Shown here: piece after piece, positions 18,201 through 26,996 of the stretch
Numbering within the stretch: position 1 is the first letter of the stretch
Layout: each line of letters starts with the position of its first letter
Origin: Candidatus Proruminimicrobium quisquiliarum
GTDB taxonomy: Bacteria; Elusimicrobiota; Endomicrobiia; Endomicrobiales; Endomicrobiaceae
Assembly: GCA_018433245.1 (NCBI GenBank)
Contig: JAHDRN010000001.1
Location: 369,378-433,377 of the forward strand
DNA: 64,000 nucleotides
Direction of reading: 5' to 3'
The notes under the pieces: model-generated
The model's database searches: none
Told to the model about the DNA's origin: nothing
What the model saw: the letters and a program-made list of their open reading frames with translations, nothing else
Translations under genes and position numbers: made by a program

Positions 18201-20630
18201 TGTATGAGGGTAAGTTTTTATGGAACCGTCTTCAAGAACCTGTCCGTACATCCCGTCGGAGTCTTCACTGATAGAAGTCGCGTAATCAAGTTGCAGAGTA
18301 GTATTTTTACCGTCGCCTTTTATCCACATTTCAATATAAAGTTTGCTTGAAAAATCGTTTCCTGCGGCATTTACAACCTGTACTATTGATGCTGTCGGGC
18401 GACTGAGAAGATTATAATTTATTTCCATAACCTGCTGCTTTTCTCCGGAAATGATTTCCAAATTCGGATCTATTTCTCTTTTTTCAACATCGTATGTCTT
18501 CCACGAAAGAGAATTTGTATTGTAACGGCTGCCGTCGGGAGTTGAAGAATAAAACCATGTGTCATATATCATTGACAGGCTGCTTTCCTGTTTTGCGCCT
18601 TCCATTGATTCAATAATGGCTTTTCCGGTCGTGTTAGACTGGAATTTGCTTAGAGCGTATTCGGCTCCGGCCGATAATGAAAGAGAATCTGAAAGCTGAA
18701 TATTGTTTATTTTTGTATCAACTTCACCGACTAGCGAACTTGACGGCGTATTATATAAATCCGGCAGGACAGTATCTTTTGCGGAAAATTCATATATAAA
18801 ACTGCCTCCGACAGACAGTCTGCTGTCAAAATCATACTGGCTTCTGAAACCGACAAGAGTAGACCCGCTTGAACTTGACCCGAAGGGTGAATAATCGTAG
18901 GAAACGTCAATTACGGAATTTTCATTTATCAGGCTTTCTTTTAGAATAGTAAGAATTCCCAGATCATAATCTATGAAATAATCTTCGTTTATTTTTAAAG
19001 TGACGCCGTCCAAAATAACTTTTTCAGACATTGGCACTATGCCGGATCTGAGAGTAAATATCTTTACTTTGTATCTGTATTCGGCAATAAAATTATATAA
19101 ATGCGTGCCGGATGTGTACAAACTGTCATGAAGAGGAAGAGTATTGTCCGGATTTTTAGGCTCTATGGGAGAAAGATTGAAAATCCCGTTTTCAAAATCT
19201 ACTATGATGTTGGTTGTTCCGTTGGGAATATTCGGATACTGCGGTACAGGCTTGCTTCCGGGATTTATTATTGAAGGAATATTATTATTTAAATCTTTTA
19301 TCTGAAGAATAAAATTGCCTCTTCCGTCGTCTCTTGTTATCTGATAGTTGCCCAGACTGTAATAAGTCAAAAGTTCCGTAGTCATCATATTGGCGCTTCT
19401 GGTATTGTTTGTATCTTTTATAAGCTGCGGATTTCCGCCTGTCGTATCGGACAACCATGTTCCGTCTGAAAATTGGTAATCAACGGCTACTATATACTGC
19501 GCGGATAGCGTGTTTTTAAACATCAAAACGCCGGTATTGTAATCAAGAGTATAATCCTGTCCGGCCGTTAATTTAATAAAATTACCTCTGTATTCAAATG
19601 AAGATGCCGGATTTCTCATTGATTTAAGTATGGTATTTGTTGATATTACGATATAATCCGACGCCTGCACTCTTGTTTTATCAAGATAAACTTTTAAAGT
19701 GCCTTGTCTTATAGCTTTAGGGTTATTCGGATCCTGTACGACCGAATAGTATTTGTAACGGATGTATGAGGTATCGGCTATAGTAAGTTTTTCAAGTTTT
19801 GTGTTGCCTTTAAATTGTTTGCTTTCAGAGTATCCTTTTGTTTTTGAGAAAAAAGCTTTGGTTGAGAGTCCTTTATATTTTGTATCAAGTTTAACGCCGA
19901 ACAATTCTTTTGAATATCCGGTAAATTCCGTGCTTGGCAATGCTACGGTTATATCTCCGAACGCCGCTTCCTGCACAAATTCATTGGGATATCCTTTGTA
20001 AACTATTGAAATATCTTTTTTATCCATATATGTGTCGTCATAGTCAATATTAAGAGTCAGGCGGTCGCTGACGGTTCCTTTAATTTTCATCTGTAATTCC
20101 TGATCCATTGAAAATGACGATAAATTTGATCTTTTGCCGGCTTCGGGTTTGTCGTATATTGTGGAAGTATAAGTAATGCCTATGACTTTTCTTCCGGTTA
20201 AAAGCAGTTTTGACTCCAACGGTAAAGTCGTATAATATTCCGAAGAAAGTATTGAAGGTTTATCTTTAACGGTTGTTGTGCTTGCCGATATTTTTTCAAT
20301 AGCTTTGCTTCCTGAAACAGCGGCGGCAGTTGTTGTCGGCACATTAACGTTATATACGGCTGTTTGGGTTGATTTTTCAATGATTGCTCCGGACTGGTAA
20401 TAAGTTCCGACCGTATCCATATCGGCGTCATTTACAGATATCGGTATTGATTTTTTATCCGGGTTTGCGGTATCGGGATTTTCAATAATATCGGCGTCAT
20501 TCATATTTGTTACCGATACGGTTTCGGTTGAAATACTGACGGTGTCCGGTGATATTGCAATATCATCCGCGCGCAGCAGATAGAACGGATATAAAAACAA
20601 TAACGATAATAACAAATATAATTTTTTCAT
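15285..20630 (-). CDS. Very large outer-membrane protein, SprA/Sov-like
   Basis: About 1781 residues. The start is the ATG at 20630 (MKKLYLLLSLLFLYPF signal peptide ending near LRA); a TTG two codons upstream is less likely. After a Thr/Ser-rich linker (about 20-130) the chain is rich in alternating strands and repeats a pattern such as AGQDYTLDYNTGVLMF and NEDYFIDYDLGILTIL. There are Asp/Asn-rich loops (DKDGDGLLTSW, EDLNGNNILDRYE) and blocks like GWKKVQIPL and DVWINEIHVTGA. It ends in Phe (RLTIQF), as outer-membrane barrels do. These features recall SprA/Sov, the type IX secretion channel of Bacteroidota, which is longer (~2400 residues). No clear ribosome site; it follows the peptide-binding lipoprotein gene by 12 bases. 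A non-secretory barrel remains possible. Confidence 0.5.
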   Translation of the reverse strand: MKKLYLLLSLLFLYPFYLLRADDIAISPDTVSISTETVSVTNMNDADIIENPDTANPDKKSIPISVNDADMDTVGTYYQSGAIIEKSTQTAVYNVNVPTTTAAAVSGSKAIEKISASTTTVKDKPSILSSEYYTTLPLESKLLLTGRKVIGITYTSTIYDKPEAGKRSNLSSFSMDQELQMKIKGTVSDRLTLNIDYDDTYMDKKDISIVYKGYPNEFVQEAAFGDITVALPSTEFTGYSKELFGVKLDTKYKGLSTKAFFSKTKGYSESKQFKGNTKLEKLTIADTSYIRYKYYSVVQDPNNPKAIRQGTLKVYLDKTRVQASDYIVISTNTILKSMRNPASSFEYRGNFIKLTAGQDYTLDYNTGVLMFKNTLSAQYIVAVDYQFSDGTWLSDTTGGNPQLIKDTNNTRSANMMTTELLTYYSLGNYQITRDDGRGNFILQIKDLNNNIPSIINPGSKPVPQYPNIPNGTTNIIVDFENGIFNLSPIEPKNPDNTLPLHDSLYTSGTHLYNFIAEYRYKVKIFTLRSGIVPMSEKVILDGVTLKINEDYFIDYDLGILTILKESLINENSVIDVSYDYSPFGSSSSGSTLVGFRSQYDFDSRLSVGGSFIYEFSAKDTVLPDLYNTPSSSLVGEVDTKINNIQLSDSLSLSAGAEYALSKFQSNTTGKAIIESMEGAKQESSLSMIYDTWFYSSTPDGSRYNTNSLSWKTYDVEKREIDPNLEIISGEKQQVMEINYNLLSRPTASIVQVVNAAGNDFSSKLYIEMWIKGDGKNTTLQLDYATSISEDSDGMYGQVLEDGSIKTYPHTEDKDGDGLLTSWEDIGRDFYNYDTYLGVSKIGPHNGKIDTEDLNGNNILDRYELNVSSFAVNVNWTGWKKVQIPLNIETEADQDKWRSIKVARLTLNNTSGTEGTITIGKVSIIGNKWTASKSNSLSDFETSSIGRDDPNYISLLSNQDYRDLYELSGNAVVDEQSLRLVYDSNSTDDEFYAKTTYYGNGIDISIYDNFRFFIYVASTTASTASEIIMRAGADENNYLQYSIPMTDNLKGKWTLISISQEHNSVASKWISTDSGTVTIVGNPSLEKIAYLQTGVKTNQADAGDVWINEIHVTGAKSKDGNAWKVNTNLRWNGTDFVGPVSLALSRKSIDKNFQTFAPGTYNRDYLEDTASLGFKGLSVNGIDVLPLNASISKLKTITPLAIQNESDKVSILDEGTVISYNSKAETVLYAGKDIPRVTLQYARALKDTQEIERLEDAESVYANLTYTNPIEFDLLPTNLTGDYRLVNSAFKKYPDTPITDSNSFLDLDTAKKYLDIKDFLTLEKTETWGLKTPFKFFDSVTFSPTYILSKVNEKNKEYFEHEIYYDKSLNQDVGASLNFQVAKWFQPSVIYHINTKETYDLTYSTQTTNIIYPGQTKYIERLGTTELTWNLQVIDIVNASFLKSLSFTTSYRMQDSDAYSNMEKDFSSIGMDKLWIRNNMLKDIISSTSSYIVKSVVQRDDRRIIGRYSPFETFNISKKLMPIKTMSLNFTFTEGQEESYITGTYKDSYTRIWPDLLIGMSKFENLFDISWMSDSQLNLRHNKKTVIEKFISFAESTTFGGDYRFKLLKKLDLLFGASNTNSNETDIAKNVPISEGQIFSWLLQSGINVKQWRMSLKYENSQEWARNSTGKLSNQVFTNSIVGQVNSDMMFPAGIKLPLFGTIPLRNRLIFDSNVFYKTQSSGVNIQSNNLQNYGFKVNADYEISGNFRCALIAGISRYVYTYVPDENYTLIEFGSRLTIQF

Positions 20631-20642
20631 CGGCAAATATTT

Positions 20643-22247
20643 TTAATCTTTTATGTGTGAGGCGTATTTTATATTTTTTTCGTCAACATACCATTGGCGA
20701 AAATTCCAGCCTATCCCCGCGGGCGCAAGTTCAACGCCTTTAAATCTTTTGTGAACGGCAACCATATTATCCGGATAATATAAAAATATACAGGGAGGAT
20801 CTTCACGCATAATATCCTGAATTTTATGATACATTTTTATTCTTTCGTTTTTATTAAAAGTTTCTCTGGCTTTGATTAACAATTTATCAACTTCATCGTT
20901 TTTATAAGACATAAAATTATATTGCCCTTTTTGAGTTTGTTCAGAATGCCAAAGCGAATATTGGTCAGGGTCTACGGCTGTGCTCCAGCCGAGTATCAGC
21001 GCGTCAAAATTTTTTTCGTTTACGTATTGATTTATAAACGTACTCCATTCCAAAATGCGTATGTTGATTTTTAAACCTATTTGTTTAAGCTGTTCCTGAA
21101 TTATCTGGGCGGATAGTTCTCTGGCTTTGTTTCCCTGATGCGTTATAACCGTTATTTCAAAAGGTGTGTTATTGTAATATAAGTATCCGTCTTTACCGGA
21201 AGAAAAACCTATTTCTTTCAAAAGAGCCAGCGCTTTGCCGGGATTATATTCGTAAGGCTCTATTTTTTTATATGCCCAGGAATTCGGCGGGAATATTCCG
21301 GTCGCTTCTTTTGCCATTCCCGAAAATATTCCTTCAATAATATCTTTTTTGTTTAAGGCGTAATTAATTGCCTGCCTGAACTTTATATTTTTAAAAGGTT
21401 CTTTTTGAAGATCAAATCCCAAAAACGTAAAACTAAACGACGGATATCTATACTTGTCATAATGCTTAAAAAATACGTTATAGGCGTTCCACTGGTCCGT
21501 CGTAAGCGATATTTGGTCAATGCTTTCATTTCTTAATTCCAGAAACTGTACGGCTTGGTCCGGAATTATTCTGAACAGGCATGCCGCTATTTTGGGTTTC
21601 CCTTCAAAATAATCTGGATTTGCCTTTAATTCTATTTTTTGGTCTGTTTTCCATTGTTTAAAAATATAAGGTCCGGTTCCGACGGGCTGTCTGTTATATT
21701 TTGACGTATTGATATCCTCGTTTTTAAACAAATGTTCCGGAATTATTCCTATACCCCAGCTTTCAAGTATCGGGGCAAAAGGTTTATCGTAAGAGACGGA
21801 AAAAGAGTAATCGTCAATAATATTGAATTTTTTGACCAAAAGATAATCCGATGAAAAAGGCGTTCTTGTTTGGGGATCAATTAATTTTTTATAAGTAAAT
21901 TCAACGTCTTTTGACGTAAAAGGAACTCCGTCGTGCCATTTTATGTTTTTTTTGATTTTAAATAAAACCGTAAGTCCGTTGTCCGTTATTTTAAAACTTT
22001 CCGCCAAATCGCACACAAGATTTAAATCTTTATCATATTTTAAAAGACCGTTAAATAGAAAAGCGTTGATTTCGGCGGAAGAAGTATCGGTTGCAAGCAG
22101 AGGATTCAAATATGAAGCGTCTCCGTTTAAACTTGAGACAAACATATCGCCGTTATTTTGATTAAGAGAAATTTTTGAACCCGAACAAGAAACAATAAAA
22201 AACAAAATAAATATGAATATTGCGTTCTTATTCAAGTTAAAATTCAC
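20643..22247 (-). CDS. Peptide/nickel-type ABC transporter substrate-binding lipoprotein (SBP family 5)
   Basis: A 534-residue OppA/DppA-type solute-binding protein. The N-terminus ends in a lipobox (FFIVSC-SG, Cys near 21), so it is a lipoprotein. The family-5 block LAESFKITDNGLTVLFKIKK followed by WHDGVPFTSKDVEFTYKK is near residues 80-120. FRQAINYALNKKDII and the C-terminal domain are also typical. It should capture oligopeptides in the periplasm. Its start overlaps the rmuC stop by 4 bases. No permease or ATPase gene is adjacent, so the rest of the transporter must be elsewhere. Confidence 0.9.
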   Translation of the reverse strand: MNFNLNKNAIFIFILFFIVSCSGSKISLNQNNGDMFVSSLNGDASYLNPLLATDTSSAEINAFLFNGLLKYDKDLNLVCDLAESFKITDNGLTVLFKIKKNIKWHDGVPFTSKDVEFTYKKLIDPQTRTPFSSDYLLVKKFNIIDDYSFSVSYDKPFAPILESWGIGIIPEHLFKNEDINTSKYNRQPVGTGPYIFKQWKTDQKIELKANPDYFEGKPKIAACLFRIIPDQAVQFLELRNESIDQISLTTDQWNAYNVFFKHYDKYRYPSFSFTFLGFDLQKEPFKNIKFRQAINYALNKKDIIEGIFSGMAKEATGIFPPNSWAYKKIEPYEYNPGKALALLKEIGFSSGKDGYLYYNNTPFEITVITHQGNKARELSAQIIQEQLKQIGLKINIRILEWSTFINQYVNEKNFDALILGWSTAVDPDQYSLWHSEQTQKGQYNFMSYKNDEVDKLLIKARETFNKNERIKMYHKIQDIMREDPPCIFLYYPDNMVAVHKRFKGVELAPAGIGWNFRQWYVDEKNIKYASHIKD

Positions 22248-23527
22248 TTTCTGTTCCCGTCATAATCATAGCCTTGAGACTGGATAAATTTTTTATTTTT
22301 TTGAGTCATTTGATTAGGATAAATATTTGCGACTTTCTGCGCCGTCTGAATGAGAGAGCCGGCGTTGCCGTCTATATGATTTTTTGCGATACTCAGCATT
22401 TCTGCGGCTTCGTCAACTTTATTGCAGGCTTTTGTAAAATTAATTAAAAAATTATTGAATTCAACAACAAGTTTATTCGCGTTTTCTTTAATGCTTTCAA
22501 TTTCATCAGACTGTATTTTAAGATCCCATAATTTTACTATCATATTGATTGTGTTTATAAGTGAGCTTGCAGAGACTAAAGCGACTTTTTTCTTCCAAGC
22601 GGTTACTGTTAAATCCGGTTCTTCCTGGCATGCGGCTGTCAGCGCGCTTTCGGGATTTACAAACATCAGAGTAAAATCAGGTTCTACAAGTTCGCTTGTT
22701 TCTTGTAATTTTTCGGGATATCTTTTACCGCTTAGATCGTCTATGATTTCTTTAATTTGTTTAATATGTTTTTTCAGATATTCCTGTTTTTCTTTATAGT
22801 CGGATTTATTTATATAATTTTGATAATCGATGAATATTGTTTTCGCGTCAATTACTATAGTGTTGCCGGAAGGAAGTTTTATCATTATATCAGTTCGTTT
22901 ATTGTCTTTCTGCTGCGTTTGTATAAAAAGATTTTTGCCGACAATAAGCCCTGAATTTTTCAGTATTTCAATTAGAGTTTCTTCACCCCAGAATCCGCGA
23001 ACTACCGATTCGCCTTTTATAGCGTTGGCAAGCTGCGCCGCTCCGGCGCTTACGTCATTTGTTTTTGCCACGAGATTTTCAAGTTTTTCTTTTAAAATGC
23101 CTTCTCTGACGGTATCCTGTTTTACGAATTCCGACACCTGTTTTTGAAAATCCTCAATATTTGAACGCACGGGTTTTAAAATATTTGTCAACGATTCTTC
23201 ATTTGCGGATTTTATTTTCTCTCGGGTTTCTTCAAAGATTTTATTGGTTAAATTTTCAAAATTAATTTTATTTTGTTCATGGATTTTTTCAAGATCTGTT
23301 TTATATTTTTCAAGATGTTCTTTTTCAACCGTAATCTGTTTGTTGACAAGTTCAAACTCTTTATTTTGAGATGAAAGTTCTTCAATTTTTGCGTTAAGAG
23401 CTTTTATTGATTCTTCTTTCTTGGTCAGTTCATTTTTTATAAATGAAATATCGTTTCTCTTAGAAGCAATAAGAAACCCGACGGTTACTCCAAGCAGTGC
23501 AAAAATTGCCGTAAGTATAAATTCCAT
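22244..23527 (-). CDS. rmuC: RmuC-family protein
   Basis: A 427-residue protein with an N-terminal transmembrane helix (FILTAIFALLGVTVGFLIAS), a long coiled coil (about 25-140, Glu/Lys-rich) and a restriction-endonuclease-like domain. That domain is marked by VRGFWGEETLIEILKNSG and GNTIVIDAKTIF, the conserved RmuC core. RmuC limits DNA inversions at short inverted repeats in E. coli and is a predicted nuclease. It overlaps the peptide-binding gene by 4 bases and follows the small exported protein by 2 bases. Confidence 0.9.
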   Translation of the reverse strand: MEFILTAIFALLGVTVGFLIASKRNDISFIKNELTKKEESIKALNAKIEELSSQNKEFELVNKQITVEKEHLEKYKTDLEKIHEQNKINFENLTNKIFEETREKIKSANEESLTNILKPVRSNIEDFQKQVSEFVKQDTVREGILKEKLENLVAKTNDVSAGAAQLANAIKGESVVRGFWGEETLIEILKNSGLIVGKNLFIQTQQKDNKRTDIMIKLPSGNTIVIDAKTIFIDYQNYINKSDYKEKQEYLKKHIKQIKEIIDDLSGKRYPEKLQETSELVEPDFTLMFVNPESALTAACQEEPDLTVTAWKKKVALVSASSLINTINMIVKLWDLKIQSDEIESIKENANKLVVEFNNFLINFTKACNKVDEAAEMLSIAKNHIDGNAGSLIQTAQKVANIYPNQMTQKNKKFIQSQGYDYDGNRK

Positions 23528-23529
23528 AA

Positions 23530-23874
23530 TTAATCCAGATCTTTCCAGTATCTTTTGCCGCGTTTCAGCAGATCGGCGCTTGCTCCGTCGTTTGAAAGAT
23601 GAGGTTTGTATTCTTTTCCCATTTCTCCCATAACTTTCTTATAATTTTTGTTTGAATAAATGGACTCATTGTAATCTTTTATAAGCGGAAGGTTATTAAA
23701 CCATACTTTAAAAGAGTTCCATTCTGCTTTTACAGCGGCTATTGTAGCGGCAACTCGTTCATTTTTCATAAAATTATCGTACATATCTCTTGCTTTTTTA
23801 AAACTGTTGTCTTGGGCGTAAAGCAATGAAGAAAAAAAACATAAAGTTACAACAAGCAATAAAATTTTTTTCAT
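23530..23874 (-). CDS. Small exported protein of unknown function
   Basis: A 114-residue protein with a clear signal peptide (ILLLVVTLCFFSSLLYAQ; cleavage likely after YAQ or LYA). The mature part of about 95 residues is Lys/Asn/Tyr-rich, contains two tryptophans (EWNSFKVWF) in an apparent helix and no cysteines. An AAGGAG ribosome site lies 10 bases before the ATG. It sits between the TMTC-like glycosyltransferase gene (13 bases upstream) and rmuC. I do not recognise the family. Confidence 0.6.
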   Translation of the reverse strand: MKKILLLVVTLCFFSSLLYAQDNSFKKARDMYDNFMKNERVAATIAAVKAEWNSFKVWFNNLPLIKDYNESIYSNKNYKKVMGEMGKEYKPHLSNDGASADLLKRGKRYWKDLD

Positions 23875-23887
23875 ACAGTATGTCTCC

Positions 23888-25984
23888 TTAAATTTTCAGC
23901 TTTTCTACTTCATTTTTAAAGCCGGCATCTATATTAAAGCCTTTTTTAACCGATTTTTCCATATCTGCTTTGGCATTTGCGTAATTGCCGAGCATCAAAT
24001 GCGTGGCCGAACGTTTAAAATAATATTCTCCGTTCTCGTCGGTAAGCAGTATCGCCATTGTATAATGTGTCAGCGCGCGTTGATATTTATGTTTTAGCGC
24101 ATAAATATTGCCCAAAAAGAAATAACCCTGGTGATTGTTCGGATGATCCGCTATTGTTGCGATAAAAACCTGTTCGGCGTTTTTTAAATCATTTTTTTTA
24201 AAATATTCCGAACCTAGATAATTTAGTATGTTCATTGAGTTTTCTATACCGAGATTTTCAATGCCTTTAAAGGCTGTATTTTCAAAATTTTCAAAATCTT
24301 TTAATTTTTCATAGCAAACCATCTTAAACAGATAATATTGTTCATTATAAGGATTAAGAACAATTGCTTTTTGCAAATATTCTATAACAGTATGTATATC
24401 CGCGTTGTCTCTTGAAAAATAAAAAGATGCGAGAGTGCTGTTGATTAAATCGGCGTTATAGTAATCCGTGTATGAATTTTTAATTTTTTCAAGAAAATTA
24501 ATTGCTTTTTCAGTCTTGCCTTCTTCATTCAAAATAAGCGATAAATTAATCATCGCGCTTATATAATCAGGAGAATCTTTCGGAATTTTTAAATATCCTT
24601 CTTTCGCAATGCTAAATTGTTTTTTAATTTGCGCGATATGCGCTAAATTGAAAGCGGTATAAGGCGAATACGGACAGATTGAAAAAGCTTTTTTAAAGTC
24701 ATTCTCTGCTTTATCCATATTATGAGCAAGTTTAAATTCCATTCCTCTTACAAGATAAGCATGGTGAGAATAATCAGGATATTTTTTTATGGTGTCTGTC
24801 ATTAATTTTGTCGTGTCAGTCCATAACATAGTGCGGTTATATGATAAATAAATCATAACTGATACAAGCGAAATAAACAACGCATAATAAATCCATTTTT
24901 TTATTTTTACGTTTGAATATATATATGATGCAAATTCGGCAAACAGATAAAATAATCCTATATAAGGGAGATATACGTATCTGTCCGCTATGGGAGACAT
25001 TCCGGTAGGCATTACTCCGCTTGAAGGAAGGAGAGTTAAAATAAAAAACATAAATCCGAAAAATATTTTTTTGTTAAATTTCAGAGATAAAAAAACAAAG
25101 AAAACTATGATATACAGCAATGCGGGCGAATACATTATAAAAAACGGCGGATCTGAATAAAAATCATAGAAAAAAGGATATAGGCAAGATAATTGAAAAG
25201 GGAAAATGAAATTATAAATATACCATAAAATATTAAAATGGGCGTTTAAAATATAAAGTGTTTCAGAATAAAGAGTATATGAGCTTTTTTGTTCAGGGCT
25301 GTAATATCCTAATAGGGTGATAACGGCCAATATTATTGAAATCAAAATGAAAGGTATATAATTTTTGATTCTTTTTAATGTTAAATTATTTTGGTAATAA
25401 TCAATTAACGCTAAAACGATTGGAAGAGTGACAGCCATAGGCTTTGACATACACGAAAGAATAAAAAACAATAAAGAAAGCAAAAATATTTTTGTTTTAT
25501 AAGCCGTTTCAGACAATTTTAAATAAAATAAAACCGACAAAAGATAAAACAGTGAATAAAGAAGGTCTTTTCTGGAAGAAACCCATGCCACGGCTTCCGC
25601 ATGCGCGGGATGAACGGCAAACAATACGGAAACGATATATGAAACGACAAAAGATTTTGTCAGTTTTTTAAATATAAAAAATACAAGAAAAGTATTTAAC
25701 AGATGAAGAATAATGTTTGTGAAATGGTAAATAAACGGATCAAATTTAAAGAAATGGTATTCTATAGCGTAAGAAATGGTTACAAGCGGATGATAAAGCC
25801 TGTAATGATAATTTGAAAAAACGGCAATAATATTATCCGCTGACAGACTCCGTACGTACCGGTTGTATGTCAGCATTGCGTTATCGTCAAGATTAATAAA
25901 TCCCGCCGATAAGGCCGGATAAAAAGACAACACTGTAATATATGCCAGAATTATTAATATAAAAATTCGGTATTTTTTTATCAT
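23888..25984 (-). CDS. Polytopic membrane glycosyltransferase (GT-C/TMTC-like) with C-terminal TPRs
   Basis: A 698-residue protein. The first ~380 residues have about ten hydrophobic helices with a periplasmic acidic motif (INLDDNAMLTYN near 31-42), and VHPAHAEAVAWVSSRKDLLY near 125-144. MSPIADRYVYLPYIG near 325 is another conserved block. This is the pattern of bacterial relatives of TMTC/PMT O-mannosyltransferases. From about 395 to 690 it carries tandem tetratricopeptide repeats (for example LAHNMDKAENDFKKAF and LGNYANAKADMEKSVKK). The likely role is glycosylation of exported proteins or lipids from a polyprenyl-phosphate sugar; substrate is unknown. Confidence 0.75.
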   Translation of the reverse strand: MIKKYRIFILIILAYITVLSFYPALSAGFINLDDNAMLTYNRYVRSLSADNIIAVFSNYHYRLYHPLVTISYAIEYHFFKFDPFIYHFTNIILHLLNTFLVFFIFKKLTKSFVVSYIVSVLFAVHPAHAEAVAWVSSRKDLLYSLFYLLSVLFYLKLSETAYKTKIFLLSLLFFILSCMSKPMAVTLPIVLALIDYYQNNLTLKRIKNYIPFILISIILAVITLLGYYSPEQKSSYTLYSETLYILNAHFNILWYIYNFIFPFQLSCLYPFFYDFYSDPPFFIMYSPALLYIIVFFVFLSLKFNKKIFFGFMFFILTLLPSSGVMPTGMSPIADRYVYLPYIGLFYLFAEFASYIYSNVKIKKWIYYALFISLVSVMIYLSYNRTMLWTDTTKLMTDTIKKYPDYSHHAYLVRGMEFKLAHNMDKAENDFKKAFSICPYSPYTAFNLAHIAQIKKQFSIAKEGYLKIPKDSPDYISAMINLSLILNEEGKTEKAINFLEKIKNSYTDYYNADLINSTLASFYFSRDNADIHTVIEYLQKAIVLNPYNEQYYLFKMVCYEKLKDFENFENTAFKGIENLGIENSMNILNYLGSEYFKKNDLKNAEQVFIATIADHPNNHQGYFFLGNIYALKHKYQRALTHYTMAILLTDENGEYYFKRSATHLMLGNYANAKADMEKSVKKGFNIDAGFKNEVEKLKI

Positions 25985-26066
25985 AATTTTGAAAATTCTT
26001 AAAAATATAGCTCTTGTATATTCTACTATTTTAAATACTTTACTGCAAAAACGCTGAATAAATATG

Positions 26067-26095
26067 ATGACAGAAACTGTATATTTATGTATAAT
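26067..26095 (+). promoter_or_regulatory. Promoter of the metF transcript
   Basis: ATGACA (26067-26072), 17 bases, TATAAT (26090-26095): five of six and six of six matches to the housekeeping sigma consensus with ideal spacing. The metF ATG is 35 bases downstream with AAGAGG before it. Confidence 0.8.
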
Positions 26096-26129
26096 TATGA
26101 ATAAAAAGATGGGTTAAGAGGCATAAAAA

Positions 26130-26996
26130 ATGACATTTAAAGAAAAATTAAAAACAAAAGAATTTATAGTAACTGCGGAATTATTTCCTCCAAAAGGAGT
26201 TAATATTGATGCTTTTCTTAAAAAAGCTGACATATTGGCGCAAGTTGTTGACGCAATAAATGTTACCGACAATCAGAGAGCATCAATGAGAGTCGGGTCT
26301 TTGGCAATGTGCAGATTATTAAGAGACAGAGGCATTGAGACAATAATGCAGATGACATGCAGAGACAGAAACAGGATTGCTTTGCAGTCGGATTTGCTCA
26401 GCGCGAACGTTCTTGGGTTAAATAATATTTTAATACTGAGCGGCGACCACCCCAATGTCGGAGAATACGCCGGAACTAAAACAGTTTATGATTTGGATAC
26501 AATCCAGCTGATTAAAACGGCAAGACTTCTTGAAACAGGCGTTGATTTTGCCGGTAAAAAATTAAACGGAAGTCCTAAATTTTGTTTAGGAGCCGTTGCA
26601 AATCCCACGGCTGCTCCGATTGATCTTCAAATACTTATGCTTGAAAAAAAAGTTGAATCCGGTATAGAATTTGTTCAGACTCAGACTGTTTTTGACGTCA
26701 TACAGTACAGAGAGTTTTTTGAAAAAACAAAAAATTTAAAAGTTCGCATTCTGCCGGGAGTAAGCGTTATCAAATCCGTCGCTTTTATGGATTTTTTAAA
26801 AAAACTGCCCGGAGTAAATATTCCGCAGGCGATTCAGGAAAGAATTATTTCGGCAGAAGACCCGTTTCAGGAAGGATTAAATATTTGCGCCGAAACGATT
26901 AAGGAACTTAAAGCTTTTACTTCAGGCGTTCATATAATGGCAATAGGCATAGAAGAATATATTCCGGAAATATTAAAAAGATCCGAACTTATATGA
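26130..26996 (+). CDS. metF: Methylenetetrahydrofolate reductase
   Basis: A 288-residue MetF-family TIM barrel. It starts with FIVTAELFPPKGVN (catalytic Glu in the TAELFPP motif), then DAINVTDNQRASMRVG, QMTCRDRNR near 100 and LSGDHP near 117, all typical of the FAD-binding folate site. It reduces 5,10-methylene-THF to 5-methyl-THF for methionine synthesis or the Wood-Ljungdahl methyl branch. It has its own near-consensus promoter and overlaps the PorV-like gene by 4 bases, although the functions seem unrelated. Confidence 0.92.
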   Translation: MTFKEKLKTKEFIVTAELFPPKGVNIDAFLKKADILAQVVDAINVTDNQRASMRVGSLAMCRLLRDRGIETIMQMTCRDRNRIALQSDLLSANVLGLNNILILSGDHPNVGEYAGTKTVYDLDTIQLIKTARLLETGVDFAGKKLNGSPKFCLGAVANPTAAPIDLQILMLEKKVESGIEFVQTQTVFDVIQYREFFEKTKNLKVRILPGVSVIKSVAFMDFLKKLPGVNIPQAIQERIISAEDPFQEGLNICAETIKELKAFTSGVHIMAIGIEEYIPEILKRSELI

